Assembly (NCBI RefSeq): GCF_000949295.1
Contig: NZ_JXYS01000004.1
Span: 1 to 64,000, forward strand
Source: Acidithrix ferrooxidans
GTDB lineage: Bacteria; Actinomycetota; Acidimicrobiia; Acidimicrobiales; Acidimicrobiaceae
Direction: 5' to 3'
DNA: 64,000 nt
Part shown: piece by piece, positions 38,562 through 48,241 of the stretch
How positions within the stretch are numbered: the first letter of the stretch is position 1
Layout: the number at the start of each line of letters is the position of its first letter
Notes under the pieces: generated by a model
Database searches by the model: none
The model's input: the letters and a program-made list of their open reading frames with translations, nothing else
Told to the model about the DNA's origin: nothing
Position numbers and translations under genes: made by a program

Positions 38562-39824
38562 TCAGGATCTAACCTGACCACTGCCTTCTATCACATACTT
38601 CTCAGTTGTGAGTTCAACTAAGCCCATTGGCCCTCTAGCATGAAGCTTTTGAGTACTAATTCCGATCTCAGCACCTAGTCCCAACTGATTACCGTCTACG
38701 AATCGTGTCGATGCATTTACCAAAACTGCAGCAGCGTCAACTCTTTCGCAAAAATAATTTGCATTGGCGTAACTCTCAGTGATAATCGCTTCTGAGTGAC
38801 CGGTTCCAAAGCGCCTGATATGGTCGATCGCATCGGGCATATCATCAACTATCTTCACCGCTAGGACCAAATCCAGAAACTCAGTCGCATAATCGTCATC
38901 CGTCGCCAAAAGTGCCCGCGGAACGATAGCCGTCGTATTGAGATCGCCTCGCAATTGAACCGATGAGAGCCTCTCATCCAATGCGCTTAGAAGTTGGCGA
39001 GCAATCTTTGTATGTATCAAAACAGTCTCTACCGCATTGCATACACCGGGCCTTTGTACCTTGGAGTTCTCGATGATCTCGATCGCCATCTCAATGTTCG
39101 CGCTCTCATCGACATAGATGTGACAGTTTCCATCGCCATCAATTACATATGGCACTGTGGCATTTTCTTTTATAGCCTCGACCAAAGATCTACCACCTCG
39201 CGGGATCAAAAGATCAATCTTGCCATTCAACCTCATGAACTCACCAGCTGAGGCACGATCGGTGAAAGGAATCAAAGTTATAACATCTGGGCTCAATCCA
39301 ACTTCACCAATTGCACCCCGCAACAGTGTTGCTATCACCCGATTGGAATTTATTGCAGCAGACGATCCTCGCAAAAGAGCGACATTCCCGGACTTAAGAC
39401 AAAGTGCGCCCGCATCGGAAGTAACGTTGGGTCGGTTTTCGTATATAATCCCGACAACCCCCAATGGCACACGAACCTTTCGAACATTAAGTCCATTAGC
39501 CAATCGATAGCCGCTCGTTACTTGCCCTATTGGATCTGGCAATTTAATGATCTCTTTTATCTGTTGGGCCATTGCCAATACTCGATTGTGATCCAGCCTC
39601 AATCTATCGATAGCAGTCGAGGCGAGACCGAGCTCACTAGCCATTTTGAGATCGATCTCATTAGCAGCCAATATCTCATCACTATGGGCCAAAATTTCTT
39701 GTGCCATCATGGCTAGAGCAGCATTCTTGGTGCTTGTGGAAGCCGTAGCGACTACCTGGGTTGCACTCTTTGCGCCTTGGGCGAGCTCCTCTAAGGATAG
39801 ATCTCTTTCTTCACTTGGTTCCAT
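38562..39824 (-). CDS. proA: Glutamate-5-semialdehyde dehydrogenase (gamma-glutamyl phosphate reductase)
   Basis: Reduces gamma-glutamyl phosphate with NADPH to glutamate-5-semialdehyde, the second step of proline synthesis. The 420-residue length is normal. Recognisable are 'GVVGIIYENRPNVTSDAGAL' (about residue 122), 'DLLIPRGGRSLVEAIKENAT' and the catalytic Cys in 'KVQRPGVCNAVETVLIH' (about 260). The C-terminal 'HARGPMGLVELTTEKYVIEG' is typical. It lies 163 bases downstream of proB on the same strand. Confidence 0.95.
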   Translation of the reverse strand: MEPSEERDLSLEELAQGAKSATQVVATASTSTKNAALAMMAQEILAHSDEILAANEIDLKMASELGLASTAIDRLRLDHNRVLAMAQQIKEIIKLPDPIGQVTSGYRLANGLNVRKVRVPLGVVGIIYENRPNVTSDAGALCLKSGNVALLRGSSAAINSNRVIATLLRGAIGEVGLSPDVITLIPFTDRASAGEFMRLNGKIDLLIPRGGRSLVEAIKENATVPYVIDGDGNCHIYVDESANIEMAIEIIENSKVQRPGVCNAVETVLIHTKIARQLLSALDERLSSVQLRGDLNTTAIVPRALLATDDDYATEFLDLVLAVKIVDDMPDAIDHIRRFGTGHSEAIITESYANANYFCERVDAAAVLVNASTRFVDGNQLGLGAEIGISTQKLHARGPMGLVELTTEKYVIEGSGQVRS

Positions 39825-39987
39825 ACCATTAAAGACTAACCTAAGCGGCCCGGTTCAAGTGGTCCAAATTAATATGGGCGAACTTAGGAAATCTCCAACA
39901 TAGAGATCCAATTTCCAGCCACGTACTGCTCAAAAACAATTTAAACCAAAAATGAGCCATGGAACGGCGACAACATGGGAACTTAGG

Positions 39988-41079
39988 TCACTCAAGAACG
40001 ATAAGGTCGTCCCTATGGATCAAGACCGATGAGAACTCAGAGCCGAGTTGACTCTTATCAGCATCCATAAGCCTCAAGAGATCGACGCCAGAGATCCGGG
40101 CCAGGCCCTTAGCGACCACCTCTCCAGAGAGTGCTCGCACCTCTATTGCTGATCCTACTTCAAAAGAATCGCCGACGTTTCTGACTCCCACATACAAGAG
40201 AGAAGAGCCACCTTGAGTAATCGCTCTACGTGCACCTTCATCTATCGTTACAAAACCATCAATTGGAAGCGCAAAAGCAATCCATAATTTACGAGCCGCC
40301 AATCGGCGCCTGCTCTTGGCCACCCAAGTACCTATTCCAGCAACTCGTTCAATAGCGTCATCTAGTGAGCTTGCATTTGAAGCCGAGGTGATCAAAGTCT
40401 CAACTCCCGACCAGGCCGCAATTCTAGCAGCCATCACTTTGGTCATCATGCCACCACTGCCGCGAGTCGTCCCTCTACCACCAGCCATGGCAGCCAACTC
40501 TCTTGAGACCTCTTCAACCTGTTCAATCAAGGTGGCGTCTTCAAAAATCCGTGGATCGCCAGAAAACAGACCATCTTGGTCGGTCAAAAGAACTAAAGTG
40601 TCGGCACCAACCAAACCTGCAACTAATGCCGCAATTCGATCGTTGTCCCCCAAGCGAATTTCGTCATCGGCGATCGCATCATTCTCATTTACAATCGGGA
40701 TAACTCCCATCTCAAGCATTCTCGAAAGAGTAGCTTTAGCCGATAGGTATTGTCGCCGTTCCATAAAGTCTGAACCAGAGAGCAAGATCTGCCCCGCAAG
40801 CAAGCCCTCGAGGCTAAAGCGCTTGGCGTAATAGTCAAAAAGACGCCCTTGACCTACGCCAGATGCCACTTGGAGGAGATCCATCTCCGTCGGCCTATCG
40901 CCAGTCAAGCCAAGCATCCCTAAGCCAATAGCGATAGCCCCTGAAGTAACCACGACTACCTTGTGGCCCGACTTGGAAACCTTGACTATTTGCGAGCAGA
41001 GCGAATTCAATGTCGCTTCATTTATCTCAAATTCGTCCGTCGTAACAGATGACGAGCCAATCTTGACAACCAAATTCAC
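39988..41079 (-). CDS. proB: Glutamate 5-kinase
   Basis: Phosphorylates glutamate in the first step of proline synthesis. The 363-residue protein has an N-terminal amino-acid kinase domain ('VVKIGSSSVTTDEFEINEAT', then 'VVVVTSGAIAIGLGMLG' and 'IPIVNENDAIADDEIRLGDN') and a C-terminal PUA domain (about residues 275-360). The start is GTG 41079. It follows obgE after about 160 bases in the common actinobacterial order obg-proB-proA. Feedback inhibition by proline is expected from the family. Confidence 0.95.
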   Translation of the reverse strand: MNLVVKIGSSSVTTDEFEINEATLNSLCSQIVKVSKSGHKVVVVTSGAIAIGLGMLGLTGDRPTEMDLLQVASGVGQGRLFDYYAKRFSLEGLLAGQILLSGSDFMERRQYLSAKATLSRMLEMGVIPIVNENDAIADDEIRLGDNDRIAALVAGLVGADTLVLLTDQDGLFSGDPRIFEDATLIEQVEEVSRELAAMAGGRGTTRGSGGMMTKVMAARIAAWSGVETLITSASNASSLDDAIERVAGIGTWVAKSRRRLAARKLWIAFALPIDGFVTIDEGARRAITQGGSSLLYVGVRNVGDSFEVGSAIEVRALSGEVVAKGLARISGVDLLRLMDADKSQLGSEFSSVLIHRDDLIVLE

Positions 41080-41239
41080 CTTGGATCAAACCTCTACACT
41101 TTTACCAATCAAGTACCAATCAAGTAAGTCATAAATAGTGCGATCGGATTTCAAAAGCAGATCTAAAATCTTTCGCGATCGCATTTTGCAAAGTAGCAAT
41201 AGTTACTCATAGCCATATTGGCGAAGGTTCTCGAGCCAT

Positions 41240-42520
41240 TTAGTCGCGATAATATATAAATTCAAACTCCCCGATAGCCACTTCATCGCCATCGGTAGCT
41301 CCAGCTCGCACCAAAGATCGATATACCCCGAGATGATATAGTCGCGTATGGATATATTCTCTAGCATCAGGCGTAGTCACATCAGATAGAGCTACCGCTC
41401 GCTCTGCTGCACGCCCTGACACTCTGAATCGATTGGGCGCCTCACGATCGACACTATAGCCTTCGGTTGAGAGATTTATAACAATTTCATCGCTTGTAGC
41501 ATCCATTGGCGTGACCTCTTTGGCGTTGGACACCTTCTCGGCTAAGACCTTTGTTAGCTCTGAAATCCCCATCCTTGTGACCGCGGAGATAACGAAATCC
41601 GCATCTACGCCGAAATAGTCACCTGGGTTCGCAATTATCTCTGGATCAAGGGTATCTGCCTTAGAGATGACTACTTCACAGGGTCGCTCTAAGAGATCTG
41701 GCATATATGCGCCAAGCTCTTGTTGGAGGATCTCGTATTGATCCAACACAGCCTTACCTTGGGATTCAAGACCATCTAACAAATAAACAAGAACGCGGGC
41801 CCGTTCGATATGTCGGAGAAATTCATGGCCAAGTCCACGCCCTTCTGAGGCACCTTCGATTAAACCTGGAATATCAGCGACAACATATTCAGAAAAATTA
41901 GAGCTGTCGCCCAAACGCACGACGCCCAAATTGGGCTTTAAAGTAGTGAATGGATAGTCAGCTATCTTTGGTTGGGCGCGACTCATAACCGAGATCAAAG
42001 TTGACTTACCCGCATTCGGAAAACCAACCAGCGCGACATCGGCACGAAGCTTCAATTCGAGGTTGAACCAAAACTCCTCGCCCTTCTCGCCTTGTTCTGC
42101 GAAGGTAGGAGCACGACGCTTATTGGCTAGAAATCGTGCATTTCCTCGCCCGCCTTGACCCCCCTTTGCTGCCACATAACGCATCCCGGGAAGAGAGAGA
42201 TCACAAAGAGCTAAGCCTTCGAGGTCATGAACTACCGTACCGGTAGGAACCCGAACAACCAGCTCCTTGCCACGATGGCCATGGCGAGCTTTGCCCATTC
42301 CGTGAACGCCGCTCTCAGCCTTTCGAAAGGGTTGGTCGACGAACGTCAAGAGCGACACCATGTCGTCAGTGGCAAGCAAAACAACATTTCCTCCGTCACC
42401 ACCGTCGCCTCCATCAGGGCCGCCCTTATCGACGTGAGCTTCACGGCGGAAAGATATTGATCCCGCACCACCGTCACCAGCCTTGACGTGCAGCTGGGCC
42501 TTGTCGACGAAACCTGACAT
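41240..42520 (-). CDS. obgE: GTPase ObgE/CgtA
   Basis: Ribosome-assembly and stress-linked GTPase. ATG 42520 is supported by AAAGGA about 5 bases upstream and by the family start 'MSGFVDKAQLHVKAGDGGAG'; a frame to 42574 is only an extension. The 426-residue protein has the glycine-rich Obg fold (1-158), the G domain with G1 'GFPNAGKSTLI' (about 166) and G3 'DIPGLIEGAS' (about 213), and a C-terminal OCT domain (about 340-425) typical of actinobacterial proteins. A strong hairpin separates it from rpmA upstream, so its expression may be reduced relative to the ribosomal genes. Confidence 0.95.
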   Translation of the reverse strand: MSGFVDKAQLHVKAGDGGAGSISFRREAHVDKGGPDGGDGGDGGNVVLLATDDMVSLLTFVDQPFRKAESGVHGMGKARHGHRGKELVVRVPTGTVVHDLEGLALCDLSLPGMRYVAAKGGQGGRGNARFLANKRRAPTFAEQGEKGEEFWFNLELKLRADVALVGFPNAGKSTLISVMSRAQPKIADYPFTTLKPNLGVVRLGDSSNFSEYVVADIPGLIEGASEGRGLGHEFLRHIERARVLVYLLDGLESQGKAVLDQYEILQQELGAYMPDLLERPCEVVISKADTLDPEIIANPGDYFGVDADFVISAVTRMGISELTKVLAEKVSNAKEVTPMDATSDEIVINLSTEGYSVDREAPNRFRVSGRAAERAVALSDVTTPDAREYIHTRLYHLGVYRSLVRAGATDGDEVAIGEFEFIYYRD

Positions 42521-42535
42521 ACTATTCCTTTCAAA

Positions 42536-42571
42536 ATGAATGAACCTCGGGTCTAACCGAGGTTCATTCAT
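42536..42571 (-). terminator. Intercistronic hairpin between rpmA and obgE
   Basis: Perfect 15-base arms, ATGAATGAACCTCGG and its complement, around a 6-base loop. On the transcribed (minus) strand the stem is followed by TTTT and then the obgE ribosome binding site. It looks like a partial terminator or processing site that lets only part of the transcription pass into obgE. Confidence 0.75.
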
Positions 42572-42614
42572 CAATTAGCGTCGGTCGCCATGGACCAAAA
42601 TACCTCTAGTGGGT

Positions 42615-42860
42615 TTAGACGATGTCTACTAGACGTCGTCCCTTACGCTCGCCAAATTTGACTACGCCGTTAGCCATAGCAAATAGAGTGTCGTCCTTAC
42701 CAAGGCCAACATTGATTCCAGGATGGAACCGAGTACCCCGTTGTCGAACCAAAATCGACCCTGCAGTGACGGTCATACCATCGAATACCTTCGCACCAAG
42801 GCGCTGGGCGTTAGAGTCTCTACCGTTTCTAGTAGATCCACCACCTTTAGTCTTTGACAT
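42615..42860 (-). CDS. rpmA: 50S ribosomal protein L27
   Basis: An 81-residue L27 that contacts the peptidyl-transferase centre. '[20 protein letters not shown]' followed by '[20 protein letters not shown]' and '[20 protein letters not shown]' matches the family exactly. The N-terminus has no cleavable extension of the Firmicutes type. It sits between rplU and obgE in the standard order. Confidence 0.97.
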   Translation of the reverse strand: MSKTKGGGSTRNGRDSNAQRLGAKVFDGMTVTAGSILVRQRGTRFHPGINVGLGKDDTLFAMANGVVKFGERKGRRLVDIV

Positions 42861-42937
42861 TTCAACTCCTATCTATTATTAAGGTCAAAAAACGACCTAA
42901 AACCTTTCATTTGAGACCTTTTGGCCCAAAGAAATAG

Positions 42938-43243
42938 TTACTTTGCGATCTCGAGAACTTTGACCATTACATACTTTTGACGATGACCAAAGCGCCTGCG
43001 GTTGTTGGACTTATTCTTATATTTAAAGCCAACCACCTTGGGTCCTTTAGCGAAGCCTACAATTTCACCCCGTACCACAGAGTTAGCTGCGGCGGCACCG
43101 CTTACAACATTTTCTTCATCAACGACAAGGATTGGATTGAACTCAACGGAGTCTCCAATAAGACCATCTAGTAGCTCAAGTCGCACGGACTCGCCTACCG
43201 AAACTTTTTCCTGCTTGCCACCGGACTTAATAACTGCATACAT
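42938..43243 (-). CDS. rplU: 50S ribosomal protein L21
   Basis: A 101-residue L21 of normal length; 'MYAVIKSGGKQEKVSVGESV' and the C-terminal 'KYKNKSNNRRRFGHRQKY' are diagnostic. It begins only 23 bases after rne, leaving no room for an independent L21 leader RNA, so it is probably transcribed from the rne promoter or one within rne. Confidence 0.97.
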   Translation of the reverse strand: MYAVIKSGGKQEKVSVGESVRLELLDGLIGDSVEFNPILVVDEENVVSGAAAANSVVRGEIVGFAKGPKVVGFKYKNKSNNRRRFGHRQKYVMVKVLEIAK

Positions 43244-43266
43244 AGGTTGAACAGTCTAGTGACTAT

Positions 43267-45162
43267 CTAGAGAACTTCGACATCTAGAAATACCATCCCA
43301 CGCCCCTTGCACGTAGGGCAGGCGTCTGAGAGCGCTTCGACTAATCCTTCAGAGACTCTCTGGCGAGTCATCTCTACTAAACCAAGCGAGGAGATGTCAT
43401 ATACTTGAGTCTTCGTCTTATCGCGCGAAAGCGAACCTTTGAGAGCTCTAAGAACGTCCTCTTTGTTGACCTCAACAGTCATGTCGATGAAATCAATAAT
43501 TATGATTCCGCCAATATCGCGCAGTCGCAATTGTCGGGCTATCTCATCTGCAGCTTCAACATTCGTTTGGTGTATTGTCTCCTCCAGAGAGACCGTTCCT
43601 ACGTGCTTACCTGTATTGACATCAACCACAGTCAAGGCTTCTGCGCGATCGATTATAAGATAACCACCTGACGGCAACCAAACCTTCCTGTCCATCGCCT
43701 TATGGAGTTGTTCGTGAACATGATGGACTTCAAAGAGCGGAAGTCCTGCTTCGGCTGGATCATAATACTCTACGCGATCAGCTAACTCAGGTGAGATGCT
43801 CCCCACATAGGAGTGAACCTCGTCATAGATATCTGCATCATCTATGATCACGCCTCTATAGTTTCTATTGAACTCCTCGCGAATTACTCGAACCGCAACG
43901 TTCGGCTCTGAATATAAAAGAGTTGGTGCATGTGCGACTTTAGCCTTGGCTTCAATAGCCTTCCACATCTCAACAAGTTGAGAGATGTCACGCCCAAGCT
44001 CATCAGCACTAGCGCCTTCTGCTGCAGTACGGACAATTACTCCAAAACCTTCCGGTTTCAGTTCGCCCAAAATACGCCGAAGTCGACGACGCTCGTCGTC
44101 AGGTAATCGCTTTGAGATACCGTAACTCTCCGAGTTTGGCACAAGAACGACAAATCGCCCAGGAAGCGACACCTCCTGGGTAAGACGAGCTCCTTTGGTC
44201 CCAATAGGGTTCTTGGTGACTTGGCAAAGAACTACTTGTCGCGGACGTAGAAGATGCTCAATTCTTACCTCGCGGGACGGAGCCTCAACTAAATCGTCAC
44301 GGTCATAACGAACATCGCCCCGATATAGCACCGCATTTTTGGTTGTACCGATGTCAACAAATGCAGCCTCCATGCCCGCTAAGACATTTGTGACACGGCC
44401 CAGATAGATATTTCCATCTATCGCATTGGGATCCTGACCAACCTTAGAGACATAGTGTTCAATTAAGGTTCGTCCCTCGAGTACTGCGATCTGGACAAAA
44501 TCATCGGCCTTGTGAACGCACATTAGGTACCGCCCTAGCGGCCGTCCATTTCTCGAGCGACCAATTCGTTGGTTGGCCCGGCGACTTCCACGAGTATCGG
44601 TCTTTGTCTCATTTGCCAGCTGAGAATCAACGCTATATCGCACTGGTTCATCTACGACGCCATATTGCCTTGACTTGGGGCCGCGCTTTCTACGCACAGG
44701 GTTTTGTGGCGCAGACGGCGATAGCTCCGTGCTTTCAGGGGTGGCTCTTGCGAAACGAGGAAGATGGGTTCGATGCTCTCGATCCTGATTTGGAAGATTC
44801 GAAGAGGGAGGAGCCTCATTTGATGCCTTTGGCGGAAGGACGCGCTTTGGTCGCCTGTCATTTGGCCTTTCGGTCTTAGGACTTACATTGCCTGGAACCT
44901 CGAGCGAGTCGCTCTGTGGCGGCTGGCCAGTCTGCCCTGTCGCATTCCTAGGACCCTGTGGACGTCGATTTCGGCTTCGCCTTGGTTGTGGGTTGGACGC
45001 CGAAGTCGCCTGCCCTTCTAATCTTGGCCTTTGACCATTCGAATTATTTGAACGAGATGGAGCGTTAGTAGCATCTTGGCTCGTTCGCTGATGCTCAACC
45101 GTTATCGGCGGTGGGATCAGCGGAGATTTTGAACTCTCCTCTGGATTATTACCTGTTGACAT
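43267..45162 (-). CDS. rne: Ribonuclease E/G
   Basis: Endoribonuclease that starts mRNA decay and helps process rRNA and tRNA. The 631-residue protein has an N-terminal extension of about 210 residues, rich in Pro, Arg, Ser and Asn and predicted disordered, a form seen in actinobacterial enzymes. The S1 domain follows ('GNIYLGRVTNVLAGMEAAFV' with 'DIGTTKNAVLY'). The catalytic DNase-I-like region contains 'LTVVDVNTGKHVG' and 'GGIIIIDFIDMTVEVNKEDV' with both metal-binding aspartates. The zinc-link Cys pair is 'ACPTCKGRG' near the C-terminus. It lacks a long C-terminal scaffold. Confidence 0.93.
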   Translation of the reverse strand: MSTGNNPEESSKSPLIPPPITVEHQRTSQDATNAPSRSNNSNGQRPRLEGQATSASNPQPRRSRNRRPQGPRNATGQTGQPPQSDSLEVPGNVSPKTERPNDRRPKRVLPPKASNEAPPSSNLPNQDREHRTHLPRFARATPESTELSPSAPQNPVRRKRGPKSRQYGVVDEPVRYSVDSQLANETKTDTRGSRRANQRIGRSRNGRPLGRYLMCVHKADDFVQIAVLEGRTLIEHYVSKVGQDPNAIDGNIYLGRVTNVLAGMEAAFVDIGTTKNAVLYRGDVRYDRDDLVEAPSREVRIEHLLRPRQVVLCQVTKNPIGTKGARLTQEVSLPGRFVVLVPNSESYGISKRLPDDERRRLRRILGELKPEGFGVIVRTAAEGASADELGRDISQLVEMWKAIEAKAKVAHAPTLLYSEPNVAVRVIREEFNRNYRGVIIDDADIYDEVHSYVGSISPELADRVEYYDPAEAGLPLFEVHHVHEQLHKAMDRKVWLPSGGYLIIDRAEALTVVDVNTGKHVGTVSLEETIHQTNVEAADEIARQLRLRDIGGIIIIDFIDMTVEVNKEDVLRALKGSLSRDKTKTQVYDISSLGLVEMTRQRVSEGLVEALSDACPTCKGRGMVFLDVEVL

Positions 45163-45594
45163 CTAAAACCTGCACTTCCTAAGTGTGATCTAGCGCCAAG
45201 GAACGGAAATCGAGTTAAACCTAATGTCGAAAATTCAGTGCTCGAAGGCCTCACGGTCCTCGATCGGTCAAACCTTTTACCTCCGTCGCAAAGACGCTCG
45301 GAAAAATTCAGGGTTCTCCCACGGGAATCAGATACTGACATTGTGCCGATAGAATACGAGAGCCTTATAGCTATTAATGCCATAGGAATATGCCGCACAC
45401 CAATCAATTTCCAAAATTCGGGAAAATCCATTACATACAGTCTAGCCCACTCTTGAGTATCCCATTGAATGCGTAGTCGGTTACTTGATGCAACAAAGAA
45501 TAAGTAAGCCTCAATCGAGCCGCCCAAAGTTCATTTGAAAGCTCCAGACTCTAGAAGATCTACAGATTGGAAGATCTCAAAAAACAAAAACGAA
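45163..45594 (-). pseudogene. Possible decayed gene between mrdA and rne
   Basis: This 430-base gap has a minus-strand frame from 45527 that reads 'NRLRIQWDTQEWARLYVMDF' and 'PEFWKLIGVRHIPMALIAIR', then loses coherence and runs into rne. In many actinobacteria a radical-SAM-associated DUF2344 gene lies just upstream of rne and begins with a similar R-L-R-I...-F pattern. The resemblance is weak, and a plain leader region for rne is the alternative. Confidence 0.25.
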
Positions 45595-47688
45595 CTAGCC
45601 CTTTTTCGTTGTGGTGGTTGTAGCTGGGGCAGTAGCAGAGCCACCAGTTTTTGACGCTCCACCCACGCCAGTAGTCGATGTTGTAGCTGTTGGGGTTGTC
45701 TTGATGCCATATCTAGCGTAGGTAGTAGCGCCGGCTGGAATATGAGGCTGGCCAAATGTGACGGGGGGAATGGTGTGAGTTCGAAGATAGTTAAAGATCG
45801 TACGAACAACAGGTGCCGCTCCACTTGTACCAAAACCACCGTGATCAACCACTACTGTAACAACATACTGTGGTTTGGGAAGTGGTCCGTAGGCCACGAA
45901 CCACGCATTTGGCTCCAATCCTGTAACAGAAGCCGTTCCAGTCTTACCTGCCAATGGATAACTAGAAAGTGGAAAGCCAGAAAAGGTGCCATAAGCTGTT
46001 CCAAGGGGGTTCGAAATAACTCCAGCAAAGCCGGCTGACATCGCAGCTCTGTCCACAGCCGATAGGGGTACCTTGGCGGCAACCTTCGGAGCGAAGGTCT
46101 TGACCACCTTCCCATTCTGATTTACGATTCCGGCTACCATCTGTGGAACATACCTAGTACCGCCATTGGCAAAGGTTGCATAAGCATTCGCCATTTGAAT
46201 TGGCGTAATCACGGTCTCACCCTGACCAAAGGCCATTTCCAATTGATCTGCTGTATACCAGGAGCTATAGGGATAAGCCTTCGGATACTTTTTATGCAAT
46301 AGAGCCCTAAGAGCGGGTGAATCCACGAGGCCTCTTGCCTCTCCTGGAAGATCAACCCCAGTTGGCGAGCCCCACCCATACTTAGCGGCCATATTCTGAA
46401 TTGGAGAGGTGCCGTAAGTCTGCGTATTTGCATAAAACATGTAGCCAAGATTGTAAAAAAAGATATCGTCAGAGGCGGTGAGAGCTGTTGTTACATTGAT
46501 CGATCCAAGGTGTTCAAAGCCAGAGTTGTGAAAGCTACACAGGCCGCTTCCAACTTTACAATTGGGGATATTGAAGATTCCCGTATCGTTATAGTAATAA
46601 TATGGAGAGATCAAGCCAGAAGAGAGCGCCGCAGAGGCGGTAGCTAACTTAAAGGTCGACCCTGGCGTATATTCACCAGCAATAGCCCTATTGAAAGTCG
46701 GATCACCGTATTGGGGTAAGGTAATTTTGTTGTACGCCGCCTGAGATATGTTACCGACCCACACTGAAGGATTATAGGTCGGATACGATGCCATAGCAAC
46801 GATAGCCCCAGTATTGACATTTTCAACGACAGCAGCACCGGAAAGATTCGTGAAGTATTGATGACGATATGGATCGTAGGTATGGCTCAACTTGGCAATC
46901 TGGCTTGAGAGCGCACTCTCTACTGCTTTTTGAAGGTTCAAGTCCATATTCAAAACCACGTTGTCACCCGGCTTTGGTGGAGTATTGGCAAGAGTTCCAA
47001 CCACTTTGCCAGCAAAATTAACTTGCAAAGTCTTCTTGCCGGGAACTCCTCGAAGGTACTTCTCATAGCTTGCTTCAATTCCGGCCTGGCCAATCTGATC
47101 CCCGGCCTGATATCCGGCAGCCGCATATTGTGCCAATTGGCTGGCGGAGATCTGTCGCACATACCCCAAAACCTGAGATGCAGTGGTTCCCTCTGGATAG
47201 ACCCGCTGTGTGCCAAGTGAGCTTGAAACCCCTGGAAATAGAGAAGGATGCTCCTTGATATAAATTATCTGTGCCTTCGTAACGTTATAAGCAACCGAAA
47301 CCGGAGCATAAGGACTCTGTTGGGGACTGTTGTAAGCTGCTTGAATATTTGCCAAGGGAACACCTAGCTCAGTAGCTATATTCTTTAGAACCCATGGGGA
47401 CTTGGTAACTATCGTTTGATCCACCGTCAAGGACTCGACGACCTGATTCCCAACGAGTAAATTCTGATTTCTATCCACGATTAGGCCACGAGGCGGCGAT
47501 GTCACCACAGACCTAACCTGATTTTGAGTGGCAAGCGACCTATACGTCGACACTTGCAAAACTTGCAAGGTGTACAAACGAGCGATTAAAGCAACAAACA
47601 GAGCAAATACGGCGAAACCAACTGCTCGTATTCGCCTACGATCTGAGAGTGACCCCCGACCTGGCTCCTCTGAATCAAAAAAACTCAT
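45595..47688 (-). CDS. mrdA: Penicillin-binding protein 2 (elongation transpeptidase)
   Basis: Cross-links peptidoglycan in the lateral-wall elongation complex. The 697-residue protein has a short cytosolic tail, one membrane anchor (about residues 22-45), a dimerisation domain with 'PRGLIVDRNQNLLVGNQVVE', and a transpeptidase domain. Its catalytic motifs are S-x-x-K in 'GEYTPGSTFKLATASAAL' (about 345), S-x-D in 'ASDDIFFYNLGYMFY' (about 407) and K-T-G in 'LAGKTGTASVTG' (about 595). The C-terminal 50 residues are Thr-rich and low-complexity. It follows mreBCD; the usual rodA partner is not found downstream. Confidence 0.93.
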   Translation of the reverse strand: MSFFDSEEPGRGSLSDRRRIRAVGFAVFALFVALIARLYTLQVLQVSTYRSLATQNQVRSVVTSPPRGLIVDRNQNLLVGNQVVESLTVDQTIVTKSPWVLKNIATELGVPLANIQAAYNSPQQSPYAPVSVAYNVTKAQIIYIKEHPSLFPGVSSSLGTQRVYPEGTTASQVLGYVRQISASQLAQYAAAGYQAGDQIGQAGIEASYEKYLRGVPGKKTLQVNFAGKVVGTLANTPPKPGDNVVLNMDLNLQKAVESALSSQIAKLSHTYDPYRHQYFTNLSGAAVVENVNTGAIVAMASYPTYNPSVWVGNISQAAYNKITLPQYGDPTFNRAIAGEYTPGSTFKLATASAALSSGLISPYYYYNDTGIFNIPNCKVGSGLCSFHNSGFEHLGSINVTTALTASDDIFFYNLGYMFYANTQTYGTSPIQNMAAKYGWGSPTGVDLPGEARGLVDSPALRALLHKKYPKAYPYSSWYTADQLEMAFGQGETVITPIQMANAYATFANGGTRYVPQMVAGIVNQNGKVVKTFAPKVAAKVPLSAVDRAAMSAGFAGVISNPLGTAYGTFSGFPLSSYPLAGKTGTASVTGLEPNAWFVAYGPLPKPQYVVTVVVDHGGFGTSGAAPVVRTIFNYLRTHTIPPVTFGQPHIPAGATTYARYGIKTTPTATTSTTGVGGASKTGGSATAPATTTTTKKG

Positions 47689-47707
47689 TCGACCCTTTTC
47701 TCAAAAG

Positions 47708-48241
47708 TCATAAACTTCGCGAACTACGTCGACTCGGTGGTCGATCTCCTGATCCCAAATTAATCAACCAGCGAAATAGCGGAACCCCTATCAAAGAGAA
47801 GATTCCACAGACCGCTGCAACAACAATCAGCGCCACCGAAAACTTAGCACTGAGCGTAGTTTTTAAACCTAAAATTCGGACTACAACCTCCAAGAAGGCC
47901 ACTCCAACTGCCCCACCAACCAAAGAGATAAGAACCTCAGCTATGAGCGAATCCGGCATTGAAGTAACTTCTACGAGGCCTACACAGTATCCGATGGTCG
48001 CATATACCAGACTAGATACACCAAAGGGAATTGACGCAAACGAGTCCGCTATCAGGCCAAACACAAAGCCAGCAATAGCACCAGCCTCGCGGCCCTCGAT
48101 CAATCCAATGACTATCGCGCCAGCCAATAAAAGATCCGGGTGAACCCCCTGAATCGTCAAAGTACCCAACTGGGAACGTTGAAGCCCTGCAATCAACAGA
48201 ATTATAAATGGCAGCTTGAAATAATAAGAGCTACGGTTCAT
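47708..48241 (-). CDS. mreD: Rod-shape protein MreD
   Basis: A 177-residue membrane protein with about five hydrophobic segments and the MreD-type stretch 'GVHPDLLLAGAIVIGLIEGR' (about residue 35) followed by 'GFVFGLIADSFASIPFGVSS'. It is part of the elongation machinery with MreC and PBP2. It overlaps mreC by 4 bases and precedes mrdA by 19 bases, so all are coordinately translated. The C-terminal 15 residues are basic and cytosolic. Confidence 0.9.
   Translation of the reverse strand: MNRSSYYFKLPFIILLIAGLQRSQLGTLTIQGVHPDLLLAGAIVIGLIEGREAGAIAGFVFGLIADSFASIPFGVSSLVYATIGYCVGLVEVTSMPDSLIAEVLISLVGGAVGVAFLEVVVRILGLKTTLSAKFSVALIVVAAVCGIFSLIGVPLFRWLINLGSGDRPPSRRSSRSL

Noticed and set aside
40316-40831. 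171-codon plus-strand ORF
   Set aside because: Antisense of proB, which has complete family motifs.
43244-43266. L21 leader RNA before rplU
   Set aside because: Only 23 bases separate rne and rplU, too short for the known leader structures.
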